Source: an uncultured Collinsella sp. | GTDB taxonomy: Bacteria > Actinomycetota > Coriobacteriia > Coriobacteriales > Coriobacteriaceae | DNA: 14,929 nt | Reading direction: 5' to 3' | Assembly: GCA_902469555.1 (NCBI GenBank) | Contig: CABRDB010000053.1 | Location: forward strand, 1 to 14,929 | Part shown: piece after piece, positions 6,052 through 13,167 of the stretch | Position numbering within the stretch: the stretch's first letter is position 1 | Layout: the number at the start of each line of letters is the position of its first letter | Program-made: the position numbers and the translations under genes | The notes under the pieces: model-generated | Told to the model about the DNA's origin: nothing | The model's input: the letters and a program-made list of their open reading frames with translations, nothing else | The model's database searches: none

Positions 6052-6693
6052 TTAGGCTGTTAGGTCGAGTTCGTAGAGAAAGCTTTCGCGCGGCATGGCG
6101 TGACGGCGCTCTTCGCGGTTGGCGCGGTGCGTGGCCGTGCGCTTAAAGCCGTGCAGCTCGTAGAACTTCCACGAGCAGTTGGAGTCGGTGTACAGGTGCG
6201 CCCTCGTCGCTCCAAGCGAGGACAGGTGCGAGACGGCGGCATCGAGCAGAACCGTGCCAACGCCCAGGCCATGGACATCGCGATCCACGGCAAGCAGCGT
6301 GACCTCGTTGTCGTGCGGCAACGGGCTGCTCTCGAGCAGGCGGTTGTTGGTTCGGATGGTTGCGCGCACAAACGAGAGATACTCGGCGCACGCATCGGGC
6401 TCTAGCTCACGCATCTGCGATAGCAGCGCGCGTTCGGTATCCATCCAATGCTCGTTGATAGTGGCGCCGGAGCTCTGTCCCGCACGCGCGAGCGAAATGC
6501 CACGCGCCTGACCGTCGATTACGGCAACCTGTGAAAACGTCGACGACGAAAGGCAATAGGCGAGGTCGCACGCGGCCTCAAGGCGGTTGTACTCATCGTT
6601 ATCCGAATTGTTATGCCAAAGCTGCTGCAGAATCAGCGCGATGGCGTCGAAGTCTTCGGTATCAAACGGTCGGTAGAGAACCCGCGAGACCAT
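6052..6693 (-). CDS. GNAT-family N-acetyltransferase
   Basis: The 213-residue product is a GCN5-related acetyltransferase using acetyl-CoA. The acetyl-CoA-binding motif A lies at residues 133-160: LLAVDRDVHGLGVGTVLLDA, with the GLGVGT pyrophosphate loop at 142-147. The later strand and helix (TDSNCSWKFYELHGFKR, 169-185) match motif B, where the Y of FYE is the usual general acid. The N-terminal 130 residues are longer than in minimal GNATs, and the substrate is unknown; small molecule or protein are both possible. The ATG at 6693 has AAAGAGG about six bases upstream. The gene stands alone, convergent with the DUF2207 gene and divergent from purH. Confidence 0.88.
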   Translation of the reverse strand: MVSRVLYRPFDTEDFDAIALILQQLWHNNSDNDEYNRLEAACDLAYCLSSSTFSQVAVIDGQARGISLARAGQSSGATINEHWMDTERALLSQMRELEPDACAEYLSFVRATIRTNNRLLESSPLPHDNEVTLLAVDRDVHGLGVGTVLLDAAVSHLSSLGATRAHLYTDSNCSWKFYELHGFKRTATHRANREERRHAMPRESFLYELDLTA

Positions 6694-6970
6694 GGTGCCT
6701 CTTTCTTTTGCGGATGCATATCGAGCACAGTTCTACCACGCCATTGGCATCTAATTATGGTGCCCCTGTGTTCCATGAACTCACCGTGCCCGGTGCCATG
6801 CCCATCCCCTCCGCTCGCAAACTTTTTCTGCACATGCGCCCGTTGCGGGGTGCATCGATGCGCTCGATGCGCTACATTAAATCAGTATTTTCAATGCCGC
6901 TGCGCGAGCGCTGCAGATCGACGTATCACCGACTCACAGAGCACGGCGGCGTACCAGACAGGAGGACTGC
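6694..6970. other. Divergent intergenic region upstream of purH
   Basis: The 277 bases between the acetyltransferase and purH hold a bulged hairpin (TGCAC at 6829-6833 with GTGCA at 6850-6854, inner CCC/GGG), a ten-base palindrome GCATCGATGC (6852-6861) and a tandem TCGATGCGC doublet (6855-6872). An AT-rich patch with TACATT, TTAAAT and TATTTT follows directly, which is where the purH -10 box probably lies. No known riboswitch was recognised. Confidence 0.4.
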
Positions 6971-8578
6971 ATGGGATCTGATGTGAAGATCGCACGCGCG
7001 TTGATCTCGGTTACCGATAAGACGGGCGTCGTCGATTTCGCACGGACGCTGGTTGACGACTTTGGCGTCGAGATCATCTCTACGGGCGGCACGGCTCGTG
7101 CCATCGAGGACGCGGGCGTTCCCGTAACCCCCATCGAGGAGTTCACGGGCTATCCCGAGATGATGGACGGCCGCGTTAAGACCCTGCACCCCAAGGTTCA
7201 TGGCGCGCTGCTGGCCCGCCGCGATTCCGAGCAGCACATGCAGGAGGCGGCTCAGCACGGCATTAAGCTGATCGATCTGGTCGTCGTCAACCTGTACGAG
7301 TTCGAGAAGACCGTCGCCAACCCCGAGGTCACCTTCGCGGACGCCATCGAGCACATCGACATCGGTGGCCCCTCCATGCTGCGCTCTGCCGCCAAGAACG
7401 CCACGAGCGTTACCGTCATTTCCGACCCGGCCGACTATGATGCCGTCCTGGCCGAGATGCACGAGACCGGTGGTTGCACCACGCTTTCCACCCGTCGTCG
7501 CCTGCAGGTGAAGGTCTACCAGACCACCGCCGCCTACGACACGGCCATCTCCCGCTGGCTCGCCGCCCAGGCAAGCGACGTGGCGGACACCTCTGCCAAG
7601 CTCGAGATTTCGCTGGAGAAGGTCGACGACCTGCGCTATGGCGAGAACCCGCAGCAGAAAGCCACAGTCTATCGCTTTGCCGAGGGCTGCGAGAACACCG
7701 CGAGCTCGCAGTTCCCGCTCGTGGGCTCCAAGCAGATCCAGGGCAAGCCGCTCAGCTACAACAACTATCTGGATGCCGACGCCGCTTGGAACCTGGTCCG
7801 CGAGTTCGACGAGCCGGCCTGCGTAATCCTCAAGCACCAGAACCCCTGCGGTTCCGCCGTTGCCGAGGACATCACGGCTGCCTACGACCGCGCTTTTGCC
7901 TGCGATCCCAAGAGCGCCTTCGGCGGCATCATCGCCTGCAACCGCGAGGTTCCCTTTGATCTGGTTGAGCACTTTGCCGATCAGAACAAGCAGTTCGTCG
8001 AGGTCATCATCGCCCCGAGCTACACCGCCGAGGCGCTCGAGCGCATGGCCAAGCGCCCCAACCTGCGCGTGTTGGCGACCGGCGGCGTGGACCACGGCGC
8101 TCAGGTGGAGCTGCGCTCCGTCGACGGCGGCATGTTGGTGCAGGAGGTCGACCACGTGACCGAGGATCCCGCGACCTTTACGTTCCCCACCGACCGCAAG
8201 CCCACCGACGCCGAGATGGCCGAGCTCGAGTTTGCCTGGAAGGTCTGCAAGGGCGTTAAGTCCAACGCCATCCTGGTCTCCAAGGGTAAGGCCGGCATTG
8301 GCATGGGCCCGGGTCAGCCTAACCGCGTTGACTCTGCGCTACTTGCCTGCGAGCGCGCCGAGGACTTCTGCGAGCGCGAGGGCGTGGAGAAGGGCGGCTT
8401 TGCCTGCGCAAGCGACGCGTTCTTCCCGTTCCGCGACAACGTCGACGTGCTTGCCGCACACGGCGTGACCTGCATCATCCAGCCCGGCGGCTCCAAGCGC
8501 GATGACGAGAGCATTCAGGCCTGCAACGAGCATGGTATTGCTATGGTGTTTACCGGCGCCCGCCACTTTAGGCACTAA
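6971..8578 (+). CDS. purH: Bifunctional AICAR transformylase / IMP cyclohydrolase
   Basis: The 535-residue product performs the last two steps of de novo IMP synthesis: formyl transfer from 10-formyltetrahydrofolate to AICAR, then ring closure of FAICAR to IMP. The N-terminal MGS-like cyclohydrolase domain covers about residues 5-145, with STGGTA (38-43), [12 protein letters not shown] (67-78) and the [11 protein letters not shown] segment. The transformylase domain covers about 150-535 and keeps the catalytic K288-H289 in [19 protein letters not shown] (220-231) and the C-terminal [11 protein letters not shown] are also present. Length is normal for the family. A near-perfect AGGAGG lies seven bases before the ATG. 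A strong terminator at 8608-8643 ends the unit, so no other pur gene is co-transcribed downstream here. Confidence 0.98.
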   Translation: MGSDVKIARALISVTDKTGVVDFARTLVDDFGVEIISTGGTARAIEDAGVPVTPIEEFTGYPEMMDGRVKTLHPKVHGALLARRDSEQHMQEAAQHGIKLIDLVVVNLYEFEKTVANPEVTFADAIEHIDIGGPSMLRSAAKNATSVTVISDPADYDAVLAEMHETGGCTTLSTRRRLQVKVYQTTAAYDTAISRWLAAQASDVADTSAKLEISLEKVDDLRYGENPQQKATVYRFAEGCENTASSQFPLVGSKQIQGKPLSYNNYLDADAAWNLVREFDEPACVILKHQNPCGSAVAEDITAAYDRAFACDPKSAFGGIIACNREVPFDLVEHFADQNKQFVEVIIAPSYTAEALERMAKRPNLRVLATGGVDHGAQVELRSVDGGMLVQEVDHVTEDPATFTFPTDRKPTDAEMAELEFAWKVCKGVKSNAILVSKGKAGIGMGPGQPNRVDSALLACERAEDFCEREGVEKGGFACASDAFFPFRDNVDVLAAHGVTCIIQPGGSKRDDESIQACNEHGIAMVFTGARHFRH

Positions 8579-8607
8579 GTTTCGCCCCGAAACAAAATAA
8601 TCTCTGC

Positions 8608-8643
8608 AAAAGACGGTCGCTCCGTTTGGAGGGCCGTCTTTTT
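8608..8643 (+). terminator. Rho-independent terminator after purH
   Basis: AAAAGACGG (8608-8616) pairs with CCGTCTTTT (8634-8642), extended inward by CTCC/GGAG around a GTTT loop. The right arm runs into five Ts (8639-8643). It lies 30 bases after the purH stop. Confidence 0.92.
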
Positions 8644-8645
8644 GG

Positions 8646-8651
8646 TATAAG
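8646..8651 (+). promoter_or_regulatory. Possible -10 box (TATAAG) for the downstream gene
   Basis: TATAAG lies directly after the purH terminator and would start transcription near 8658. That fits translation from the ATG at 8684, whose AAAGG site would be inside the leader, better than from 8660. No strong -35 is seen; a TTTGGA inside the terminator arm is 15 bases away. Confidence 0.35.
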
Positions 8652-8683
8652 AGGACGGAATGACTAACACGAAAGGTATGACC

Positions 8684-9394
8684 ATGCCCCAGATTGATGA
8701 TGCCGAGCTGTTTGGCAATGCCGAGGATCAGCGTGCGTACGAGGACTTTTGCGCCAATCAGGAGGCGGTCGAGAAGTTTACGCTCGACAAGCCCGCGCTT
8801 ATCTGCCGCTGGCGCATGTCCAACAAAAAGGTGCCCATGCTCAACCGCCACATTCGTGCGCTGTCCGAGCGCTTGGTGCAGGGCGAGCCGCTTACCCATA
8901 ACATGCTCAGTTGGGCCAAGCAGCACGTTGAGTGGTCGCTTGCCGAGGGCGATTACACTGCGCACGACGGCGTACTCATGCTAGTGATCGACGTTAACGG
9001 CAACGCCGCCATGACGGTGGGGGAGTACGAGCCGCTCGCCGATACGTCGGCCAAGGCGCTACGTGCCCGCTCCGCCGAGGCCCGCTCCGAGGCCGACGAA
9101 ACCGGCGTGGCGCCCGAGCTGCTCGCCGCCGTCGATAACGGCGAGCTTGCCTTTGTGGCGCCAGCGGACGAGTGCCTGTGCGGCACGGCGACGCTCATTG
9201 AGCAGCTGGCCCAGACCAAGGGCATCCCGGTCACGCGCGTAGATATTCCCGCACAGCTCAAGGGCGCCTTGTTCCTGGTGAGCGACGAGCACGGCGTGGT
9301 CCCCGCAACCGAGGCCGACGCCGCCGAGGCCGACGCCGCCACGGTCGCCTTCTTCGCTGAAGGCTACGAAAAGCTCCGTGCCCGCCGCTCCTAA
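8684..9394 (+). CDS. Unassigned protein, possibly a degenerate fold-type IV PLP-enzyme relative
   Basis: The product has 236 residues, is soluble and acidic, and I do not recognise it with certainty. By eye, residues 70-120 (THNMLSWAKQ, then DGVLMLVIDVNGNAAMTVGE) and 167-212 (ending GVVPATEAD) resemble the later half of class IV aminotransferases and aminodeoxychorismate lyases. In those enzymes the PLP lysine lies four residues before the position taken here by L70-T-H-N, so the catalytic Lys would be missing. This reading is weak. Residues 122-150 are Ala/Glu-rich helix, and residues 210-219 are a doubled EADAA. I chose the ATG at 8684 because AAAGG ends seven bases upstream; an in-frame ATG at 8660 has GAGG five bases upstream and would add eight residues. 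The gene sits alone between purH's terminator and the convergent PucR gene. Confidence 0.7.
   Translation: MPQIDDAELFGNAEDQRAYEDFCANQEAVEKFTLDKPALICRWRMSNKKVPMLNRHIRALSERLVQGEPLTHNMLSWAKQHVEWSLAEGDYTAHDGVLMLVIDVNGNAAMTVGEYEPLADTSAKALRARSAEARSEADETGVAPELLAAVDNGELAFVAPADECLCGTATLIEQLAQTKGIPVTRVDIPAQLKGALFLVSDEHGVVPATEADAAEADAATVAFFAEGYEKLRARRS
9311..9340 (+). repeat. Perfect tandem duplication of 15 bases
   Basis: GAGGCCGACGCCGCC occurs twice in a row (9311-9325 and 9326-9340) and encodes EADAA twice near the C-terminus of the unassigned protein. It keeps the frame and may vary in copy number between strains. Confidence 0.85.
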
Positions 9395-9412
9395 CCTCAA
9401 GGCGGGGTGGGC

Positions 9413-10594
9413 TTACTGAAGCGAGCGAGCGCGTTCGATTGCGTAGGCGAGCGACAGCTGCTCCATCTCCGGGGCGCATTTGTAGCTCAGTCCGGTGAGA
9501 ACTGTCACCTTATCGAGGCGATATCGAATCGTGTTCGGGTGCTGGCCAGTCTGCTTGGCGGTTTGCTCGATACGTCGGCCGTTCTCGATGAATGCAGCGA
9601 GCGTGGATTCCAGTTCGCTGCCATGCTCACTGTCGTGCTCGCGTATCGGCGAGAGAATCGCCTCCGAGAACGATCGCATCTCCGGGGTTTCCGCAAAAGG
9701 CATCACGGTTCTCAGGATGCCGAGCTGCGTATAGCGCACGGGACCCTCGGCTCGTTGACAAGATAGGCGCTGTGCGTAAATCGCCTGCGAGATCGCCTGC
9801 GCCACCGCCTCGTCTCCAAACAGAATATCGCTGATGCCGAGCCCTTCCGCTCCGCCATCGATGTCGCTAGCCTCGATGAGCTCCGTGAGCGCCTGCACGA
9901 TTCGCTCTACATCGAGCGTCTGTTCCGAGTCACTTGTCGCTACGAATAACAAACCTCCGTCGTAGGGTGCCAGCATGTTGTGGCATCCGGCGAGGGTCGA
10001 TTTTGCACAGAGACGTTCGATTTGCAAAAACGTACGCGGGTCGAGGGGCTCTGCAAACGATGCGAACAGGGCGACCGCTTCGTCCAGAAATGACGGGTTG
10101 AGACCTCGGATGCGTCGGCAGATGGACTCGGGCGATACGTCTGTCCTCAGGGCATCGATCTCGCGCTGCGCGAAGTCGATGGACGTGAGCTGCTCGATAT
10201 GCCGTTTGACCTCATAGATGACGCTGTCAAAGAACAGTGAGTCGTCGGTCGTGAGAAAGACCGGGTAGTGCCGCGCGTTGGCGTAGCGGATAGCTTGGTC
10301 GGGAATCGGGATGTGCAGGACGTTTTTGATGATGAGACCGCTCGTTCCCTTGGCGACGAGGTATTTCACGGCTTCAGTGATGAGGTACGGGTCGTCCTTT
10401 GCATAGAGGAAAGTGCTGAGGACGATTTCGTCTGAGCTGAAGTTGACGCGCTGGTACTTGTTCTTGAGGCCGGGCATGAGTTCATAATCGAGGATCCCGA
10501 CGCCGGAGACTGCACGCGAGACGCCATCGCTGCCGGCGATCAGACGGACCGACCCCTCATATTCCCGCGAGAAGTCCGAGATGGTGTATAGCAT
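9413..10594 (-). CDS. PucR-family transcriptional regulator
   Basis: The 393-residue product is a regulator of the PucR/CdaR type. The N-terminal PucR (purine-catabolism-type) ligand domain covers about residues 5-125, with VSGVGILDYELMPG and the GTSGLIIKN segment. The middle, about 130-320, is the variable region. Residues 328-372 form the C-terminal HTH_30 domain, with the typical recognition helix TGQHPNTIRYRLDKV. Relatives are often activators that sense a metabolite and control a neighbouring catabolic operon. The gene is divergent from the cyclodeaminase-family and aminotransferase genes, so these are its likely targets. I chose the ATG at 10594 because AAGG lies eight bases upstream; alternatives are ATG at 10600 and GTG at 10615. 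It is convergent with the previous gene, with 18 bases between the two stops. Confidence 0.9.
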   Translation of the reverse strand: MLYTISDFSREYEGSVRLIAGSDGVSRAVSGVGILDYELMPGLKNKYQRVNFSSDEIVLSTFLYAKDDPYLITEAVKYLVAKGTSGLIIKNVLHIPIPDQAIRYANARHYPVFLTTDDSLFFDSVIYEVKRHIEQLTSIDFAQREIDALRTDVSPESICRRIRGLNPSFLDEAVALFASFAEPLDPRTFLQIERLCAKSTLAGCHNMLAPYDGGLLFVATSDSEQTLDVERIVQALTELIEASDIDGGAEGLGISDILFGDEAVAQAISQAIYAQRLSCQRAEGPVRYTQLGILRTVMPFAETPEMRSFSEAILSPIREHDSEHGSELESTLAAFIENGRRIEQTAKQTGQHPNTIRYRLDKVTVLTGLSYKCAPEMEQLSLAYAIERARSLQ

Positions 10595-10654
10595 CAACAT
10601 CACCTTGTAAATCACTACAATAAGTACAGGTATAAATAGGATAATCGCACATCC

Positions 10655-10683
10655 GTATACCGTTGATGCGAGAAATAGTTCAA
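10655..10683 (-). promoter_or_regulatory. Candidate promoter of the PucR-family gene
   Basis: On the minus strand TTGAAC (10683-10678) and GTATAC (10660-10655) are spaced by 17 bases; shifting by one base gives TATACG at spacing 18. The leader would be about 50-60 bases. GTATAC is also a palindrome and could be part of an operator. Confidence 0.35.
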
Positions 10684-10711
10684 ATAGATGCTGATGGAAC
10701 GAAAAATCAGA

Positions 10712-10734
10712 TTGAGAATCGTTGTAGATTCCAA
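10712..10734. promoter_or_regulatory. Imperfect inverted repeat, candidate operator
   Basis: TTG-A-GAATC (10712-10720), six bases, then GATTC-CAA (10727-10734) form an inverted repeat with one unpaired base. It lies midway between the two divergent promoters and upstream of the candidate plus-strand -35 box, where an activator site would be expected. Confidence 0.35.
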
Positions 10735-10747
10735 CAAGAAATAATCC

Positions 10748-10776
10748 TTGGCGGCATCGTAGCTAAACCGTACAGT
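10748..10776 (+). promoter_or_regulatory. Candidate promoter of the cyclodeaminase-family/aminotransferase operon
   Basis: TTGGCG (10748-10753) and TACAGT (10771-10776) are spaced by exactly 17 bases, each matching four of six consensus bases. The predicted leader of about 28 bases contains the GAGGAG ribosome site. A weak promoter fits dependence on an activator. Confidence 0.4.
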
Positions 10777-10811
10777 GAAGCAACGTAAAGCTTTCGCTGA
10801 GAGGAGCGATG

Positions 10812-11843
10812 ATGGGGCAGATGGTGGTGCTTTCGGCCGAGGAAGTTTCCAAGGTGCTGACGATTGAGGATGCAATCGCTGCCGTGGAGGAGGCATATCG
10901 CCAGAAGGCAACGGGCAAGGGTGTTGCGTGGCCGATGGTATATGAGCAGTTCGAACCCGGTGTGGCCGATATGGATATCCGCTCGGGCGAGTTGGCGGGA
11001 AGCGGCCTTTTCGGTCTCAAACTCACTGCTTGGTTCTCTCAGAATCCCAAAAAGGGGCTGCCCGAGATCTTTGGCACCACGCTGCTGTGCGACAACGCGA
11101 CGGGAGAGCCGTTAGCGCTGCTTAATGCCTCCGCCGTCACTGGGCTTCGCACCGGTGCCGCCGCTGCGCTCGGTGCCAAGTGGCTGGCTCGGGCGGATGC
11201 GTCCAAACTGCTTGTTGCGGGTGCCGGCCATATGAGCACCTATATGGTGGCGGGCGTGCTCGCCGCCTGCCCCAAAGTGGGCGAAGTCAAGGTGTGGGAG
11301 CCGGTTTCCGACGCCGCGCCCGAGGCCCGCGTCGAGCGCATGCGAGACGAGGTCGCCCATATCTTGGGCGCCTGTGAGCATGCTCGCGAGGCATCCACCT
11401 ATTCCATCGAGGCGACGGCCGACGGCCAAGGCGCCGCGGCAGAGGCCGACATCATCGTGACGATCACGCCGGCGACCAAGCCCATCATCCCCGATGCATG
11501 GGTGCGTCCCGGTACGCATATCTCCTGCGTCGGTGCCGACATGCCCGGCAAGCAGGAGCTCGCCTCGGCGCTTGTCGTCCGTGCCGCTGTTTACGTCGAC
11601 GACCGCGAGCAATCGGTCGCGTCCGGTGAGCTGGAGATTCCGGTTGCCGAGGGTGCCATCACGCCCGAGGACATCAAAGCGGAGCTCGGTGAAGTCATCG
11701 CCGGAACGGCTACGGGGCGTTTGGATGACGAACAGGTGACAGTGTTCGATACGTCGGGCATCGCCGTTCAGGACCTTTCGGCATCGAAAATCGCCTACGA
11801 CCGCGCCGTCGAGGCGGGGCTGGGCACCGTGGTGGAACTGTAA
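10812..11843 (+). CDS. Ornithine cyclodeaminase / mu-crystallin family NAD(P)-dependent enzyme
   Basis: The product has 343 residues. The family includes ornithine cyclodeaminase, archaeal alanine dehydrogenase, ketimine reductases and SbnB. The usual landmarks are present: K70 in GLKLTAW (catalytic lysine of the family), ASAVTGLRTGA with R113, a Rossmann GAG loop at 137-139, the GADMPGKQEL motif with D243, and VFDTSGIAVQDL (311-322). The usual P-x-R motif near residue 43 reads P-M-V, so one substrate-carboxylate arginine appears absent, and the dinucleotide loop reads GAGHMS rather than GAGxQA. The substrate is therefore open. GAGGAG (10801-10806) is five bases before the ATG at 10812; the ATG at 10809 is too close. 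The aminotransferase gene follows after 24 bases, so the two form an operon. Confidence 0.9.
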   Translation: MGQMVVLSAEEVSKVLTIEDAIAAVEEAYRQKATGKGVAWPMVYEQFEPGVADMDIRSGELAGSGLFGLKLTAWFSQNPKKGLPEIFGTTLLCDNATGEPLALLNASAVTGLRTGAAAALGAKWLARADASKLLVAGAGHMSTYMVAGVLAACPKVGEVKVWEPVSDAAPEARVERMRDEVAHILGACEHAREASTYSIEATADGQGAAAEADIIVTITPATKPIIPDAWVRPGTHISCVGADMPGKQELASALVVRAAVYVDDREQSVASGELEIPVAEGAITPEDIKAELGEVIAGTATGRLDDEQVTVFDTSGIAVQDLSASKIAYDRAVEAGLGTVVEL

Positions 11844-11867
11844 GAAAGTCAAGGAAAGGAAACGACA

Positions 11868-12998
11868 ATGCAGATCAAGGATTTCGCCGTCGAGCAGTGG
11901 ATGAACGAGTGGGAGACCAAGTGCACCCACAACGTTGCGGAGACGTGCGTCTACTCCCTCACGCTCGACCAGCTGTTCGAGCTTACGAACACCGACAAAA
12001 AGGCGTGGCTCGATAGCCTGTGCTCGCGCCGATTCACCTACGGAGACATCGAGGGGCAGCCCGGCTTCCTCGAGGGGGTCGCGCGTCTCTATAAGACGGT
12101 CGAGTCCGGGCATATCGTGCCCACGCACGGCGCGACCGGTGCCAACTCCCTGGTTATTTCCACGCTCGTCGAACCGGGCGATCACGTAGTCTCCGTCAAG
12201 CCCACCTACCAGCAGCTTTACTCGATTCCCGAGATGTGCGGTGCGAAGGTCGATATCCTTCAGCTCGATCGCAAGAACGGCTACCACGTCGACGTCGACG
12301 CGCTCGATGCTCTGGTGACCGACGATACCAAGCTCATCTGCATCAATAACCCGGACAACCCCACGGGCGCCCTGCTCGACACCGATACGCTCAAGGCGAT
12401 TGTCGAGGTCGCACGCAAACACGACGCGTGGCTGCTCTGCGACGAGGTCTACCGTCTGCTTACTCAGACGGATGAGTACTCCGAGTCTGTGGTCGACCTG
12501 TACGACAAGGCCATCGCCACCGCATCCATGTCCAAGGTCTGGTCGTTCGCCGGCCTGCGTCTGGGCTGGGTGGTCACCAAGAGCCCGGAGCTCCGTCGCG
12601 CGCTGCTCTCGCATCGCGACTACAACCTGATTTCCGCCGGCATATTCAGCGAGTCGGTGGCGGAGCTGATTCTGGGCAACGCTTCCGTGATCCTTGAACG
12701 CAGCCGCCGCATCGTCCGTCAGAACCTTGCTGTTCTGGAGAAGTGGGTCGAGAGCGAGCCGCACCTGTCGTTCGTCAAGCCCGAGGCGGGTACCACCGCG
12801 CTCGTGTATTACGACTACGACATCGACTCCAGGACGTTCTGCATCGACATGATTAAGAAGTCCGGCGCGCTCGTCACCCCGGGCGATTGCTTCGAGGAGC
12901 CCAAGAGCATGCGCATCGGCTATGCATACTCCGATAACACCGATGACCTGCAGAAGGGCCTGGATGCCATTTCGGCGTACATGCGTACGCTCGAGTAG
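11868..12998 (+). CDS. Class I/II PLP-dependent aminotransferase
   Basis: The 376-residue product is a fold-type I aminotransferase. PLP residues are clear: N164 in NNPDNPTG, D192 and Y195 in CDEVY, Schiff-base K223 in SMSKVW, R231 in GLRLGW, and the substrate-carboxylate R349 in SMRIGY. TYGDIEGQPG (57-66) and THGATGAN (86-93) are the usual early motifs. The N-terminus (EQWMNEWETKCTHNVAETCV) is characteristic of a subgroup I associate with capreomycidine-synthase-like and unassigned clostridial aminotransferases; that is from memory. The substrate is unknown. Together with the cyclodeaminase-family enzyme 24 bases upstream it could interconvert an amino acid and a keto or cyclic imino acid. 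The ribosome site is AAGGAAAGGAAA just before the ATG. A hairpin at 13019-13048 follows. Confidence 0.93.
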   Translation: MQIKDFAVEQWMNEWETKCTHNVAETCVYSLTLDQLFELTNTDKKAWLDSLCSRRFTYGDIEGQPGFLEGVARLYKTVESGHIVPTHGATGANSLVISTLVEPGDHVVSVKPTYQQLYSIPEMCGAKVDILQLDRKNGYHVDVDALDALVTDDTKLICINNPDNPTGALLDTDTLKAIVEVARKHDAWLLCDEVYRLLTQTDEYSESVVDLYDKAIATASMSKVWSFAGLRLGWVVTKSPELRRALLSHRDYNLISAGIFSESVAELILGNASVILERSRRIVRQNLAVLEKWVESEPHLSFVKPEAGTTALVYYDYDIDSRTFCIDMIKKSGALVTPGDCFEEPKSMRIGYAYSDNTDDLQKGLDAISAYMRTLE

Positions 12999-13018
12999 AG
13001 GCTCGAGGTCGAAGCGAT

Positions 13019-13060
13019 GGGGCCGATCGGTTTAGGACCGAGGGCCCCTACTTTCTCTCA
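13019..13060 (+). terminator. Probable terminator of the cyclodeaminase-family/aminotransferase operon
   Basis: GGGGCC (13019-13024) pairs with GGCCCC (13043-13048), then after a small internal loop TCGGT (13027-13031) pairs with ACCGA (13037-13041) over a TTAGG loop. A pyrimidine-rich TACTTTCTCTC tract follows, weaker than a true T-run. Confidence 0.65.
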
Positions 13061-13090
13061 AGGCTACCGAACACTTTTGTCATATTAGGT

Positions 13091-13124
13091 GCCCACGGGG
13101 TCGTATCGCTGCGACGCCGTGGGC
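13091..13124. promoter_or_regulatory. Strong inverted repeat upstream of the two-component operon
   Basis: GCCCACGG (13091-13098) pairs with CCGTGGGC (13117-13124); after one G-G mismatch GTCG (13100-13103) pairs with CGAC (13112-13115) over an eight-base loop. CATAAT, a plausible -10 box, begins at the last base (13124), and TTGTCA lies just before (13077-13082). There is no T-run, so it is more likely an operator or a leader element than a terminator. Confidence 0.45.
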
Positions 13125-13167
13125 ATAATGGTATGGAAAGTGCAAGTTACGCGAAATGGGAGGACAC

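Noticed and set aside
6926..8155. 409-codon open frame on the minus strand over purH
   Set aside because: It is antisense to a certain purH gene; its Val/Gly/His/Asp-rich composition is typical of a shadow frame.
11112..12764. 550-codon open frame on the minus strand across the cyclodeaminase-family and aminotransferase genes
   Set aside because: It is antisense to two well-supported enzyme genes, has no ribosome site or recognisable motif, and such open antisense frames are common in GC-rich DNA.
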